Positions 32,807-40,892 of a stretch of 47,109 nt of DNA are shown in pieces. Source of the stretch: a virus; the IMG/VR virus record IMGVR_UViG_3300033141_003356, positions 1-47,109 of that record; one strand, written 5' to 3'. The notes below the pieces were generated by a model that was given only the letters and a program-made list of their open reading frames with translations, was not told the DNA's origin and did not search any database. Every line of letters starts with the position of its first letter. The stretch's first letter is position 1. The position numbers were made by a program, and so were the translations under genes.

Positions 32807-33937
32807 TTAATCCAGCTTTCTGTAAGCAACTGCTATTGTTAATGAATCTATATCTTCTCCGGCACCCGTTTCTGTAAAACTTAATTTCAAAGTTTCACCG
32901 CTTGCCATATCGGCATTTTCAGCATGTAAATCACCCATATCTTCAAATATCCCTGCCGTCAACGCAAGCCCTGCTGCATAGGGTCCACTTATATATCTTT
33001 CAACAATTTTTGATGTGCCATTTTTAATAGAAACTAATACATAATTTGAATCGGAATCAGCAGCATACGTTTCTGTCGAACCAATGTAAACTTTATCTAT
33101 TACAATTCTTCCAGCAGTTATCATTAGACAAAAAACGTGGTCAGCATCATCGGATTTAGTATAATCCCCCAAGTTAAAAACATCTACAAAATATCTGTCC
33201 CTTGCTCTTGGTTGTGTCATTATCCCTTCAAGGTCAACACCAAATACTTCCGTTCCACCTTCCTTGAATGAAATATGGTCCCTAACTGTCTGGTCGCTTA
33301 TTATAGTGCCGTCTGTTTTTGCCGGTTCGGCGAATTCAATAACTGGGTCGGACTGTGCATCTGTATTAGAATCTGTGCTTGTAGCTACTATATTATATTC
33401 TATTCTTACTGTGAATCCTGAAAGAGCCATGCCATTTCCAGATTTAGCAAACTTAATATAAACAGTTTCATTAGGTAATATTGTGGAATAATCTGTATCA
33501 ATAGTCCCACTTGCACGCCAAGTGTTAAGAGTAAAACCAGCAGAAGCCGTTGTAATAGCTGCCGCTACTGTTCTTTCCGTAGCACCTGCTCCGGCCTTTT
33601 TGCAAATGGAAATAGACTGATAATCAGTGGTATCCAACGCTACGGATGTGTCTGTAGCAAAATCTGCTGTCTTTATTGTTACAGGAACAGGCGCTCTGAA
33701 AATAGGAAATAAATTCCCATCTTCATTTGCCGCTATATCTCCAAGACAAACGTGGATTGTTCTTGTTTTCCATCCTGAATTTGAAACGATTTCTCCGTGT
33801 TTATTTATTCTACAAACTTCTGTACCGCTCTTTGTCATTCTTATAAAATCGCGACCTTTATTATCATCTATTTCGATAACAGGTCCCGTTGATTCTTTTA
33901 AATCATCAAATAATAGGCACTGATCCCCGGCTGCCAT
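32807..33937 (-). CDS. Two-domain virion-type protein (decoration or neck fibre)
   Basis: A 376-residue beta-rich protein made of two related halves. Each begins with a short DFIRMTKSGTEVC or HISFKEGGTEVFG hairpin and continues with a jelly-roll-like domain (VCLGDIAANEDGNLFPIFRAPVPVTI; NLGDYTKSDDADHVFCLMITAGRIVI) and ends in GFTVRIEYNI or SLTIAVAYRK. The first half also matches the 174-residue protein at 34083. Such proteins may decorate heads or necks. GGAGG precedes the ATG. Confidence 0.65.
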   Translation of the reverse strand: MAAGDQCLLFDDLKESTGPVIEIDDNKGRDFIRMTKSGTEVCRINKHGEIVSNSGWKTRTIHVCLGDIAANEDGNLFPIFRAPVPVTIKTADFATDTSVALDTTDYQSISICKKAGAGATERTVAAAITTASAGFTLNTWRASGTIDTDYSTILPNETVYIKFAKSGNGMALSGFTVRIEYNIVATSTDSNTDAQSDPVIEFAEPAKTDGTIISDQTVRDHISFKEGGTEVFGVDLEGIMTQPRARDRYFVDVFNLGDYTKSDDADHVFCLMITAGRIVIDKVYIGSTETYAADSDSNYVLVSIKNGTSKIVERYISGPYAAGLALTAGIFEDMGDLHAENADMASGETLKLSFTETGAGEDIDSLTIAVAYRKLD

Positions 33938-34082
33938 ACTTAACCTCCTATATTATTTAAATTTATTTTCAAAACTGTTTTTTCCTCATTCTATAGTTAA
34001 ATTGCTTTTTTAATTAAAATTCTTTTTCATTCTTTTAGTATTGTCTTTCCTTCTTTCTATTAAAACCCAATTTATTTTAATA

Positions 34083-34607
34083 TCAGGCTTCACAAGTAAA
34101 CACAAGATGCAATGTGAATCCCTCAAGAGCCATTCCGCTACTTGCTTTTGTAAATGTACAGTAAACTTTCTCATCAGCAGCCAAAACCTTATGCGTCCCA
34201 TCTAAAGAACCGCAATCATTAGCTACCCCACCAGTAAGACCTGCTGCTGTAGTCGGAGGCGAGCTGAATATGGCGTTATCATCTTTATCATATAAATTAA
34301 TTGTTTGATAATTAACGGCATCTGCTCCAACATCATCAGCTACACTATAATAAACTTTATATAAAGTAACCGCTTCTAATTTTTGAAAAATAGGTATTTT
34401 CAAAGAATCTGAATCAGCGGCCACGTCTCCTACACAAACATTTTGATAATGATATTGCTGATTATTTGTCTGGTCAGGTAATCCATTACAATCTATACTG
34501 AAAGTTTCCGTGCTATCTTTTTTACAAACTAAAAAGTCATTGTCAGATTGGTCAAGAATTATAATAGCACCTTTACCCTCTGGGTTTTTAATTTTTAATG
34601 CTGGCAT
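34083..34607 (-). CDS. Single-domain paralogue of the virion-type protein at 32807
   Basis: A 174-residue protein with a charged hairpin (AIIILDQSDNDFLVCKKDSTETF), then QNVCVGDVAADSDSLKIPIFQKLEAV and a C-terminal GMALEGFTLHLVF, matching the first half of the protein at 32807 (CLGDIAANEDGNLFPIFRAPV; GMALSGFTVRIEY). It is clearly a paralogue. About 145 bp between the two genes holds no convincing gene. Confidence 0.65.
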   Translation of the reverse strand: MPALKIKNPEGKGAIIILDQSDNDFLVCKKDSTETFSIDCNGLPDQTNNQQYHYQNVCVGDVAADSDSLKIPIFQKLEAVTLYKVYYSVADDVGADAVNYQTINLYDKDDNAIFSSPPTTAAGLTGGVANDCGSLDGTHKVLAADEKVYCTFTKASSGMALEGFTLHLVFTCEA

Positions 34608-34623
34608 TTCTATTACTCCTATT

Positions 34624-34812
34624 TTATATTATTTCAATGTCTTTCCTTATTTTCTTTTTTGATTTATTCTTTTTCAGCTTTTCTATTCTAACTTTCTTTT
34701 CAAGTTCGATATTCGGTTTAAGCCAGGGATAATATTTTTTCAAATTTTCAATTTCTTTTTCTGAAATTTTATCATCTACTATATCTTTTATCATTTTTAT
34801 TCTTCCACCCAT
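34624..34812 (-). CDS. Small basic protein
   Basis: A 62-residue Lys-rich helical protein with AAGGAGT upstream of the ATG, between head-tail joining genes. The centre KKYYPWLKPNIELEKK could be structured; the rest looks disordered. A second ATG six codons in is possible. Not recognised. Confidence 0.55.
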   Translation of the reverse strand: MGGRIKMIKDIVDDKISEKEIENLKKYYPWLKPNIELEKKVRIEKLKKNKSKKKIRKDIEII

Positions 34813-34825
34813 AATTAATTACTCC

Positions 34826-35170
34826 TTATATAGTCAACGCTTCTTCTAAAGATTCCCTAACATCCACATGATAACTTAAAGTTTTTCCAAACTGATTTTT
34901 ACTTCTCTTTAAATAAATTATTTGATATGTTTTTCCATCATAAACAATCCTGTCTTCTGAATCAATAGAAGCTTTATTTTCTATTATAAAAGAACCATCC
35001 ATCAATTCATCTTTACCTGTAATTCCCACTGTCAATCTTTCTCTTTTTGAAAGAAAAAAACACCTTGCTTCCTGTGAAGTTTTATAACTAACATTTCCAT
35101 AATCATCATAAGTAACCCCTGAACGTATATAACAAACTTCACGTAGTATTTTATCTATTGGTATTCGCAT
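34826..35170 (-). CDS. Head closure / head-tail joining protein
   Basis: A 114-residue beta-barrel-type protein (YDDYGNVSYKTSQEARCFFL, ITGKDELMDGSFIIENKA, DGKTYQIIYLKRSKNQFGKTLSYHVDV) with the pattern of gpFII/gp16-like head closure proteins. It overlaps the connector gene by one base and precedes the gp10-like gene, the expected order. Confidence 0.75.
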   Translation of the reverse strand: MRIPIDKILREVCYIRSGVTYDDYGNVSYKTSQEARCFFLSKRERLTVGITGKDELMDGSFIIENKASIDSEDRIVYDGKTYQIIYLKRSKNQFGKTLSYHVDVRESLEEALTI

Positions 35171-36366
35171 TATATTATCATTTCCGTAGGTTCAGTCTTT
35201 GCATACCAACCCAATTGTTGATATAATTCAGGAGGCAAACCATTTTTAAAATCTGCTGCTGAATATTCATAATCACCATCACTAATATTTTCCTTTTTGA
35301 ATGCTCTATCCAATCTACTCAAACCATATTTGTAAGCAACCATTTCACAACATATCTGTTTTAACGGTTCTGGTATCGTTTCGTACCCGCCAGTATAAGA
35401 AACTGTTATATTCATTACTCTATTAGTTACATTTAAAATAGCACTTGTTGATAAATCCAAAATTCCTTCATCATAAAGCACATCAAAATCAGATAAAGGA
35501 TTACTGGGCAAATACAACGTTATAGTTGTTTCTTTAGCATTCAAACCAGAAACTTTAAATAAATAAGAACAAGGATAATCAGCATAATCATTATCCATCA
35601 GTTCAGCTGTCCAACCCAAATCACTGTCCAAAGCATTTATGGCATCGACCATTTCTGTTATAGTATCGTCATCTTCAAAAGTCAAATCTTCATCGCTACC
35701 ATTTGAATCCCCACCAAATATTTTCAAATTTATCTTGGCAGTTGTTACTTCAATAGGACAGAAAGCCGTATCTGTCAAAGTATTTTTTATTGTCATCACT
35801 CCTGTCCTACCTGTGCTTACCTTTACATCAGAAACTATTGGATAATTATTTAACATTATTAATCCACTATCAGTTACACTGTGTCTTTCGTTTATAAATG
35901 AACGGCTTTTCAGTTTCCTTCTACATTCATTTTCAATTCCTATAGAAGCATTGTTTATAAGCATTTCTAAAAGAAAATTATCATAACAATATAAAATCAA
36001 TTTATTCGTTTCACCTAAACAACTTGTAGCTTCTTTTATAATTAAATCGGTTGAAGAAACATTTGACCTTCCTTCAAGATTAACGACCCAACCCTTATCC
36101 CAAGTGTCATTTATATAATCAACAAGTTCTGTCAAAGTATCATAATCATCAGCAGTCAAATCTATTGTCTTATCTCCATTATTAGCTCCTGAAGAAGTTA
36201 CACTTAATATCATTGCTTCATCTTTGACTTGGACAGTAGCTGCTGTCGTTACCCCATCAGAATTAGAATTGTAAATTGAAATCCCAGAAGTTTGAACGTT
36301 CTCCCTTTCTTGCAAATAATTTTTACATTCTTCTAATGAGATTAATGCGTATTCTGAAAGACTCAT
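35170..36366 (-). CDS. Head-tail connector (gp6-like adaptor) with two inserted domains
   Basis: A 398-residue protein. The ends fit a gp6/gp15-type adaptor: SEYALISLEECKNYL at the start, NNASIGIENECRRKLKSRSF in the middle, and SYTGGYETIPEPLKQICCEMVAYKYGLS near the end. Typical adaptors are 100-200 residues; the excess is two related insertions at about 28-120 and 190-290, both carrying TLTELVDYINDTW or TITEMVDAINALD followed by a GW strand. The inserts may project outward as decoration. It is encoded between virion-type and head closure genes. Confidence 0.75.
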   Translation of the reverse strand: MSLSEYALISLEECKNYLQERENVQTSGISIYNSNSDGVTTAATVQVKDEAMILSVTSSGANNGDKTIDLTADDYDTLTELVDYINDTWDKGWVVNLEGRSNVSSTDLIIKEATSCLGETNKLILYCYDNFLLEMLINNASIGIENECRRKLKSRSFINERHSVTDSGLIMLNNYPIVSDVKVSTGRTGVMTIKNTLTDTAFCPIEVTTAKINLKIFGGDSNGSDEDLTFEDDDTITEMVDAINALDSDLGWTAELMDNDYADYPCSYLFKVSGLNAKETTITLYLPSNPLSDFDVLYDEGILDLSTSAILNVTNRVMNITVSYTGGYETIPEPLKQICCEMVAYKYGLSRLDRAFKKENISDGDYEYSAADFKNGLPPELYQQLGWYAKTEPTEMII

Positions 36367-36463
36367 TTTAATCCATTTTTAGTTATAAGAATAATTTTAT
36401 TTTTTAAATTTTCAAAATAATATTAAACTTACCATTAATCACCATTTTATCTTATCATAAAAA

Positions 36464-37279
36464 TTAATCATTTCTTTCTATCCACCCAATAAGAGAAGCC
36501 GTTACATCCGACGCTGCTGTTGTTTCAACAGCAAGATATACATCCGTTCTTTCACTTATTACTATGGGAAAGATAAACTCATTTCCTGATGTTGTATATT
36601 GTATTTTCTTTACCCATATAGAACGGTCAGTTTTATTATAAGGAATAATGTGTATGCCAAAACTTGCTATTACTGCCTGTGCAATTGAACATTCAAAATA
36701 AGCTAAATATAAAGTATAATTGTCTGGAACGGTATAAAATGCGTGATATGTCTGCCCATCATAAGCGTTAATCATACCAACGGTTGTATCTGCACCAAGA
36801 TTTGTTATACGCAAATTGCCTTTTAATGTATCAGCTCCAGAAGAATCTACCCAAGCCCTGTTCAATCTCAAAAATTCCTTTGCACTCTTCACTCTATTTG
36901 TACCATCCAAATCAAGTGTATCCCTTATTACATTATAATCAGCATCCAACCCTTCAAAAATTACTGTTCTTCCTCCAGTACCACCTTTATCGTCAGCCGC
37001 ATTATTGGAACAAACCATCAAAGATTCAGCAGCCGCCAAAGGATTATAAGTACCTGAACTATCCCAGATAACTTGATGTGCTGCCCCGGTTGAATTGCAA
37101 ACCCCTATAATATTAACCGCTTCTGCTCTTTTAATTATACCTTTGGCTATATTAAGATAATACGTTTGGGCAGATACTCTCAAATCACCATCCTCAAATT
37201 CTACTCTACTGTTCCACTGGGCGAATAACGTAGTGGGAAAGAATATAAATAAAATTAAATAGTATAATAATTTTTTCAT
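36464..37279 (-). CDS. Virion-type protein fused to a signal peptide
   Basis: A 271-residue protein. After MKKLLYYLILFIFFPTTLFA, with Gln at the expected +1, the body looks like a phage structural protein: NIIGVCNSTGAAHQVIWDS, SNNAADDKGGTGGRTVIFEGLDADYNVI, KEFLRLNRAWVDSSGADTLKG, FPIVISERTDVYLAVETTA. Relatives of this body type, as I recall them, lack a signal. It lies in the head operon after the capsid. A Sec signal on a head-type protein is hard to reconcile with cytoplasmic assembly. Not assigned to a named family. Confidence 0.7.
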   Translation of the reverse strand: MKKLLYYLILFIFFPTTLFAQWNSRVEFEDGDLRVSAQTYYLNIAKGIIKRAEAVNIIGVCNSTGAAHQVIWDSSGTYNPLAAAESLMVCSNNAADDKGGTGGRTVIFEGLDADYNVIRDTLDLDGTNRVKSAKEFLRLNRAWVDSSGADTLKGNLRITNLGADTTVGMINAYDGQTYHAFYTVPDNYTLYLAYFECSIAQAVIASFGIHIIPYNKTDRSIWVKKIQYTTSGNEFIFPIVISERTDVYLAVETTAASDVTASLIGWIERND

Positions 37280-37283
37280 TTTT

Positions 37284-37778
37284 TTATCTCACATTGACTT
37301 CCAATGTATAGGGGATAGTTCTCCCCTTATTTACGTTTAATGAATCTGTATTTCTTACTAAAAACAACATATGCTCTGCCGCTTCAGGATTAATTTTAAA
37401 ATGATTATATAAATTATAATGCTTAACACTATCTTCAAGATTAATAGCAACTGCTCCAGAAGAATCTGGATGTGGAACTAACAAAGTATCCCAAAAAGCA
37501 TACCCCCATTGTAAATTTATTCTGGGTAATTTTCCTTCAGTGTAAGCGTTTCCCGATGTATCATATTTAAATTTTACTTCAACTACCCCAGTAAAAGATT
37601 GATTAGCTAAATTGATTCTTAAAGTATCAATATCGAGTTTATTCGTTCCACCGGCATCGACGCTATCAGGAGCAAGTAAAGTGCCTTGCATTGAAAATTT
37701 CACCATTCTTTGTGAATAAATATCTGAAAACCAAAGGACAAAAAATGATATTAATATAAATATAAATAATTTTTTCAT
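37284..37778 (-). CDS. Small secreted-type protein in the head operon
   Basis: A 164-residue protein from ATG 37778, with signal peptide MKKLFIFILISFFVLWFSDIYS and Gln following. The mature part is beta-rich (VKFSMQGTLLAPDSVDAGG, FTGVVEVKFKYDTSGNAY, INLQWGYAFWDTLLV). The start was set at the internal ATG because it gives the signal peptide and has AGGTGTCC upstream; a longer frame starts at 37823. Probably a partner of the neighbouring signal-bearing proteins. Confidence 0.65.
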   Translation of the reverse strand: MKKLFIFILISFFVLWFSDIYSQRMVKFSMQGTLLAPDSVDAGGTNKLDIDTLRINLANQSFTGVVEVKFKYDTSGNAYTEGKLPRINLQWGYAFWDTLLVPHPDSSGAVAINLEDSVKHYNLYNHFKINPEAAEHMLFLVRNTDSLNVNKGRTIPYTLEVNVR

Positions 37779-37798
37779 TGGACACCTAAAAAGATTTT

Positions 37799-37825
37799 CC
37801 CTGCGGACTATAAAAGCCCGCAAGG
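37799..37825 (-). terminator. GC-rich hairpin between small late genes
   Basis: Arms 37799-37808 and 37816-37825 pair over 10 bp (two G-T pairs) with a 7-nt loop. On the minus strand AAAATCTTTTT follows. It may reduce transcription or stabilise mRNA between the genes at 37835 and 37284. The T-run begins five bases after the stem, so terminator strength is uncertain. Confidence 0.45.
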
Positions 37826-37834
37826 AATAATTAA

Positions 37835-38041
37835 TTATTCTTCTTCATTCAACTTAACTTTTTCTTTCTTCTTTTTCAACTTTACCTTCACTGCCAAACC
37901 TTCTGATAATATAGAAGGCACGTCTTCAGCTCTTGCATTAAAAACGCTACCTGGTTCTAACAGCATACTTTTACCGTTAACATTATACCTCAAAAATCTA
38001 CCTGGCAACATCTTCATTCTAAAAACATTTTTAATAGCCAT
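37835..38041 (-). CDS. Small hypothetical head-operon protein
   Basis: A 68-residue protein with GGAGG upstream. The N-terminal 50 residues (FRMKMLPGRFLRYNVNGKSMLLEPGSVFNA) look like a small beta-barrel, followed by a Lys/Glu tail. Similar short proteins occur near phage head-tail genes. Not recognised further. Confidence 0.65.
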   Translation of the reverse strand: MAIKNVFRMKMLPGRFLRYNVNGKSMLLEPGSVFNARAEDVPSILSEGLAVKVKLKKKKEKVKLNEEE

Positions 38042-38066
38042 TGGACTCCTCCATAAGTTTAATTAA

Positions 38067-39086
38067 TTATTTTTCAGCCACTATTCTATACCAGTCTTCA
38101 AGTAAATACTGCCCGGCTGTAGTCCCTTCTCCCTTTTTTAATTCTCGGAAAGGCGTTAATTTTCCACCGATTGGTAAATTAGAAGTACCTGCAATACTGT
38201 CTATCAATACACCATTAGCATACCACCAAACGGCGCAATCGGTACCTTCACCGTCAAAATGAAATCCTAATGTATTCCAGCCAAGATTCCCAGAAGCAGG
38301 TAATAAAATTAACGAATCAGTCAATTCAGTTGTCGCATCTTCAACTACCCCCCTCCAAACTGAATCACCATCTACTATTCTAAAATAAATACCATCTTCT
38401 GTGCCAGCAATAACAGTACTATCAGCTACAGCTAAACCAAAAGCAGCCTCTAATTGATAAGCTGTATGTGTCCCCAAAGCAACTCTCCATTCACACCAAA
38501 TTTCTTTTGTGCTGTCCATAACAATAGATGTGTTGTTTATATGAGAATTGTTAAGACCATCATCTTGGCTTGTTGTAAGTATTTTTAAAACCCCACCAGC
38601 ACTATCTGGTAGCGTATATCCATTTTTACCTGTATCGGAAGAACAATACCATCCAGCTATTGATGAATCCCCGGGTCCTGCGGATATATCAGCACAAATC
38701 CAATCTTCAAATAACTCAAATACTTCTGATGCATTATGCCAACCTATATTAGTTTTAATTTTATTATTCCACATACCTGTATTAGGACTTTCAATAACAT
38801 TGGTACCATCAAAGTATAATTCATAATCATCGTCAGTTCCTAAAAGTATTCCATAATTATCAGCAAAGTTATAATTGGCAGACGCATCAGCTATAACTGT
38901 TCCTGATTGTATGTCAACAGTAGCGCCGGAATTTAATTGTATTTCACCACCATCTTTAACCACCATTCTATCACCGCCCGTGTCAAAATAAATCTTTGTT
39001 ATGTAATCAGATTGAGCAAATACAATTCCAACTACAATCAAAGAAGCGGAAAGCAAAGTGGTTATTAATTTCCAATTCTTTTTCAT
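38067..39086 (-). CDS. Virion-type beta-rich protein with signal peptide
   Basis: A 339-residue protein. The signal peptide is MKKNWKLITTLLSASLIVVGIVFA followed by Gln. The next 90 residues (KIYFDTGGDRMVVKDGGEIQLNSGATVDIQSG, quoted in parts) resemble the N-terminal repeat region of phage structural or fibre proteins, and YGILLGTDDDYELYFDGTN continues in that style. The C-terminal 200 residues form a lectin-like sandwich (EVFELFEDWICADI, EIWCEWRVALGTHTAYQLEAAFGLA, NLGWNTLGFHFDGEGTDCAVWWYANG). Encoded just after the capsid and decoration genes. Possibly a capsid-surface or secreted lectin-like protein. Confidence 0.7.
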   Translation of the reverse strand: MKKNWKLITTLLSASLIVVGIVFAQSDYITKIYFDTGGDRMVVKDGGEIQLNSGATVDIQSGTVIADASANYNFADNYGILLGTDDDYELYFDGTNVIESPNTGMWNNKIKTNIGWHNASEVFELFEDWICADISAGPGDSSIAGWYCSSDTGKNGYTLPDSAGGVLKILTTSQDDGLNNSHINNTSIVMDSTKEIWCEWRVALGTHTAYQLEAAFGLAVADSTVIAGTEDGIYFRIVDGDSVWRGVVEDATTELTDSLILLPASGNLGWNTLGFHFDGEGTDCAVWWYANGVLIDSIAGTSNLPIGGKLTPFRELKKGEGTTAGQYLLEDWYRIVAEK

Positions 39087-39120
39087 TATTTAATACCTCC
39101 TAAAATTTTATAGTATATAA

Positions 39121-39177
39121 TGAAGAAGGCGGGGCAGGAGCCCAAACCCCGCCATCTCCCTTCAACGTCCTTCTTCA
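39121..39177 (-). terminator. GC-rich structured element after the capsid genes
   Basis: TGAAGAAGG at 39121-39129 pairs perfectly with CCTTCTTCA at 39169-39177. Inside, GGCGGGG (39128-39134) pairs with CCCCGCC (39147-39153), and GTCC/GGAC at 39167-39170/39178-39181 offers a competing hairpin. On the minus strand the GC stem is followed by TTCTTCATTA. It is a sharp GC island in an AT-rich genome and may terminate or stabilise the capsid mRNA. Confidence 0.6.
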
Positions 39178-39188
39178 GGACGAGTCTA

Positions 39189-39593
39189 TTATTCACTTGC
39201 ATCACTTGAATAATCACTCGTTGCTGGTGAATAAATTGGGTCTTTCCCTATTAATATAACACACACATAAGAATCATTGCTTGAACCTGTTTCAGTTACA
39301 TCAACCCTAACGTATCTTTTTATATCGTCAAGTTCAACTTTCGTTAGTCCTGACTCATCAAGTAATGTAGCTGTTACCGTTGTGTGTGTTGCAAAAGTGC
39401 TATCGTCTTCACTATCCAAGATAGTGCAAGAATCAAACGTATCGCTTCCAAGAGTGAACGAAATTATAGCATATGCATCTCTGCACCCATACATATCAAC
39501 AGACGTGCCTGTAGATAGACCATTTAATAAATTGGCTCTTATTCCTTCCTTCACCAACATACTAGCGCCAAAATCTCTGGTTACTGCTCTCAT
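39189..39593 (-). CDS. Head-associated protein, possibly decoration
   Basis: A 134-residue beta-rich protein (DMYGCRDAYAIISFTLGSDTF, DDIKRYVRVDVTETGSSNDSYVCVILIGKDPIY) immediately downstream of the major capsid gene. This position is often taken by decoration or head-tail proteins, and the fold pattern fits. AGGAG precedes the ATG. No named family recognised. Confidence 0.7.
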   Translation of the reverse strand: MRAVTRDFGASMLVKEGIRANLLNGLSTGTSVDMYGCRDAYAIISFTLGSDTFDSCTILDSEDDSTFATHTTVTATLLDESGLTKVELDDIKRYVRVDVTETGSSNDSYVCVILIGKDPIYSPATSDYSSDASE

Positions 39594-39631
39594 AATTTTT
39601 TACTCCTATATTTTTGTTTCATTATTTTTCC

Positions 39632-39653
39632 TGTTTCAACAATTGTTGAAACA
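39632..39653. repeat. Perfect 22-bp palindrome after the capsid gene
   Basis: TGTTTCAACAATTGTTGAAACA is a perfect palindrome lying 8 bp past the capsid stop codon. As RNA it forms a 9-bp stem with a 4-nt loop. It is not followed by a T-run on the minus strand, so mRNA stabilisation or protein binding is more likely than termination. Confidence 0.7.
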
Positions 39654-39660
39654 AATATTA

Positions 39661-40857
39661 TTACGATGCCGCTACTCCTTTAATAATATAGAAATTCTTT
39701 GGTTCTCTGGGAGCGCCATCAGAACGCATAACCGCTCTGAAGTAAGTTTCGTTTCGTAAGAAACTATCACCAGCAACATCAGAAGCACTGATTTCAATTA
39801 ATTCAGTTTTTTTCTGAAGAATAGCAAAATCACTCCATTTTCCAAGAATTATATAAGAAAGACTTGTTCCAGTACCAGCCGTTAGATTTGTTACAATTTG
39901 GGTAGTAAAACCAACTTTATATCCCAAAATATCATCAGGTTCTTTCTTTGTCAAATCTCTTGCTAACTGCTGTCCCAGATGATAAATATATGAACCTTCT
40001 CCATTCTTCAATTGTCGCAAACTATTCTTTGTTCTCGGATGCATTATCCAACCATCACAAGTAGCATCATTAGCTTGTATAGCGTATTCAGCGTCCATCA
40101 GGTCATCAAAAGTAGGCACAGCCCCATTACCCGAACCAAGCGTAGTGCTTGATACAAGAGGGTTGTTGTAAATACCCAAAGGTTGTGTTCCACCTGTACC
40201 TTTTATGAACGCTAAATCTTCAGCAAGCGCAAGAACTTTTGCCAAATCGTCTTTTATAATCGTGTCCACCGCCGGTCCCGCATCCGCCAATAAATCATTT
40301 TTGACTTTTGTAACTCCCACACAATCTTTTAATACTAAATTGAGCATGGCAAATGCCTGGTCGGAAGCGGTAAAATCAGTTGTTCTTGCATCCTGTACCC
40401 AATAAGCGGTTGCTCCCCCCGTTGTTCTCGGTATTGACATAGTGTTTCCATTCACTTCATAAACGGTAGCACCCATATCTCTTATGATAGCTTTCGCCCG
40501 AAGCAATTCAATGACTTCTGTTGAAACTTCTGGAGGAATAAGAAACCCACCTTTAACACCAAGACCACCACGCATTGTTTTTATCACTTCTTCTTTATCC
40601 GAATTTATTCTTATAAAAGCTTGCTTTTCATAATCAGCATCTTCCCAGTTACCAGTAGTCGAACCACGCAAATACTTTGCTATTGAAAGGTACTGCTTTC
40701 CACCGGTGACAGGGGTTTCAATCCTATCGTTTTCTGTTGATCTTTCCCGTGCTTTCGTCAAAGGCTCAAGACTTTTCTTGATTTGCTCCTTGACAATTTT
40801 TTGCATTTCATCAAGGTCAATAGTTACTTTTTTCGTTTCTTTCTTTTTATCAGCCAT
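39661..40857 (-). CDS. Major capsid protein, HK97 fold
   Basis: A 398-residue protein from ATG 40857 (MADKKKETKK). Residues 1-60 form a charged helical delta-like region probably removed by the prohead protease. The body carries capsid features: GGLGVKGGFLIPPEVSTEVIELL (in parts), ATVYEVNGNTMSIPR, DLAFIKGTGGTQPLGIYNNP, WIMHPRTKNSLRQLKNGEG and DILGYKVGFTTQIV. It follows the scaffold-like gene and precedes the head-associated gene. A longer frame starts three codons upstream. Confidence 0.95.
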   Translation of the reverse strand: MADKKKETKKVTIDLDEMQKIVKEQIKKSLEPLTKARERSTENDRIETPVTGGKQYLSIAKYLRGSTTGNWEDADYEKQAFIRINSDKEEVIKTMRGGLGVKGGFLIPPEVSTEVIELLRAKAIIRDMGATVYEVNGNTMSIPRTTGGATAYWVQDARTTDFTASDQAFAMLNLVLKDCVGVTKVKNDLLADAGPAVDTIIKDDLAKVLALAEDLAFIKGTGGTQPLGIYNNPLVSSTTLGSGNGAVPTFDDLMDAEYAIQANDATCDGWIMHPRTKNSLRQLKNGEGSYIYHLGQQLARDLTKKEPDDILGYKVGFTTQIVTNLTAGTGTSLSYIILGKWSDFAILQKKTELIEISASDVAGDSFLRNETYFRAVMRSDGAPREPKNFYIIKGVAAS

Positions 40858-40892
40858 TATACACACCCCACTAAATTTTATATGTTAATAAC

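Noticed and set aside
33938-34082. Possible small gene between the two paralogous virion genes
   Set aside because: Only frames of fewer than 10 codons follow the available ATGs on the minus strand.
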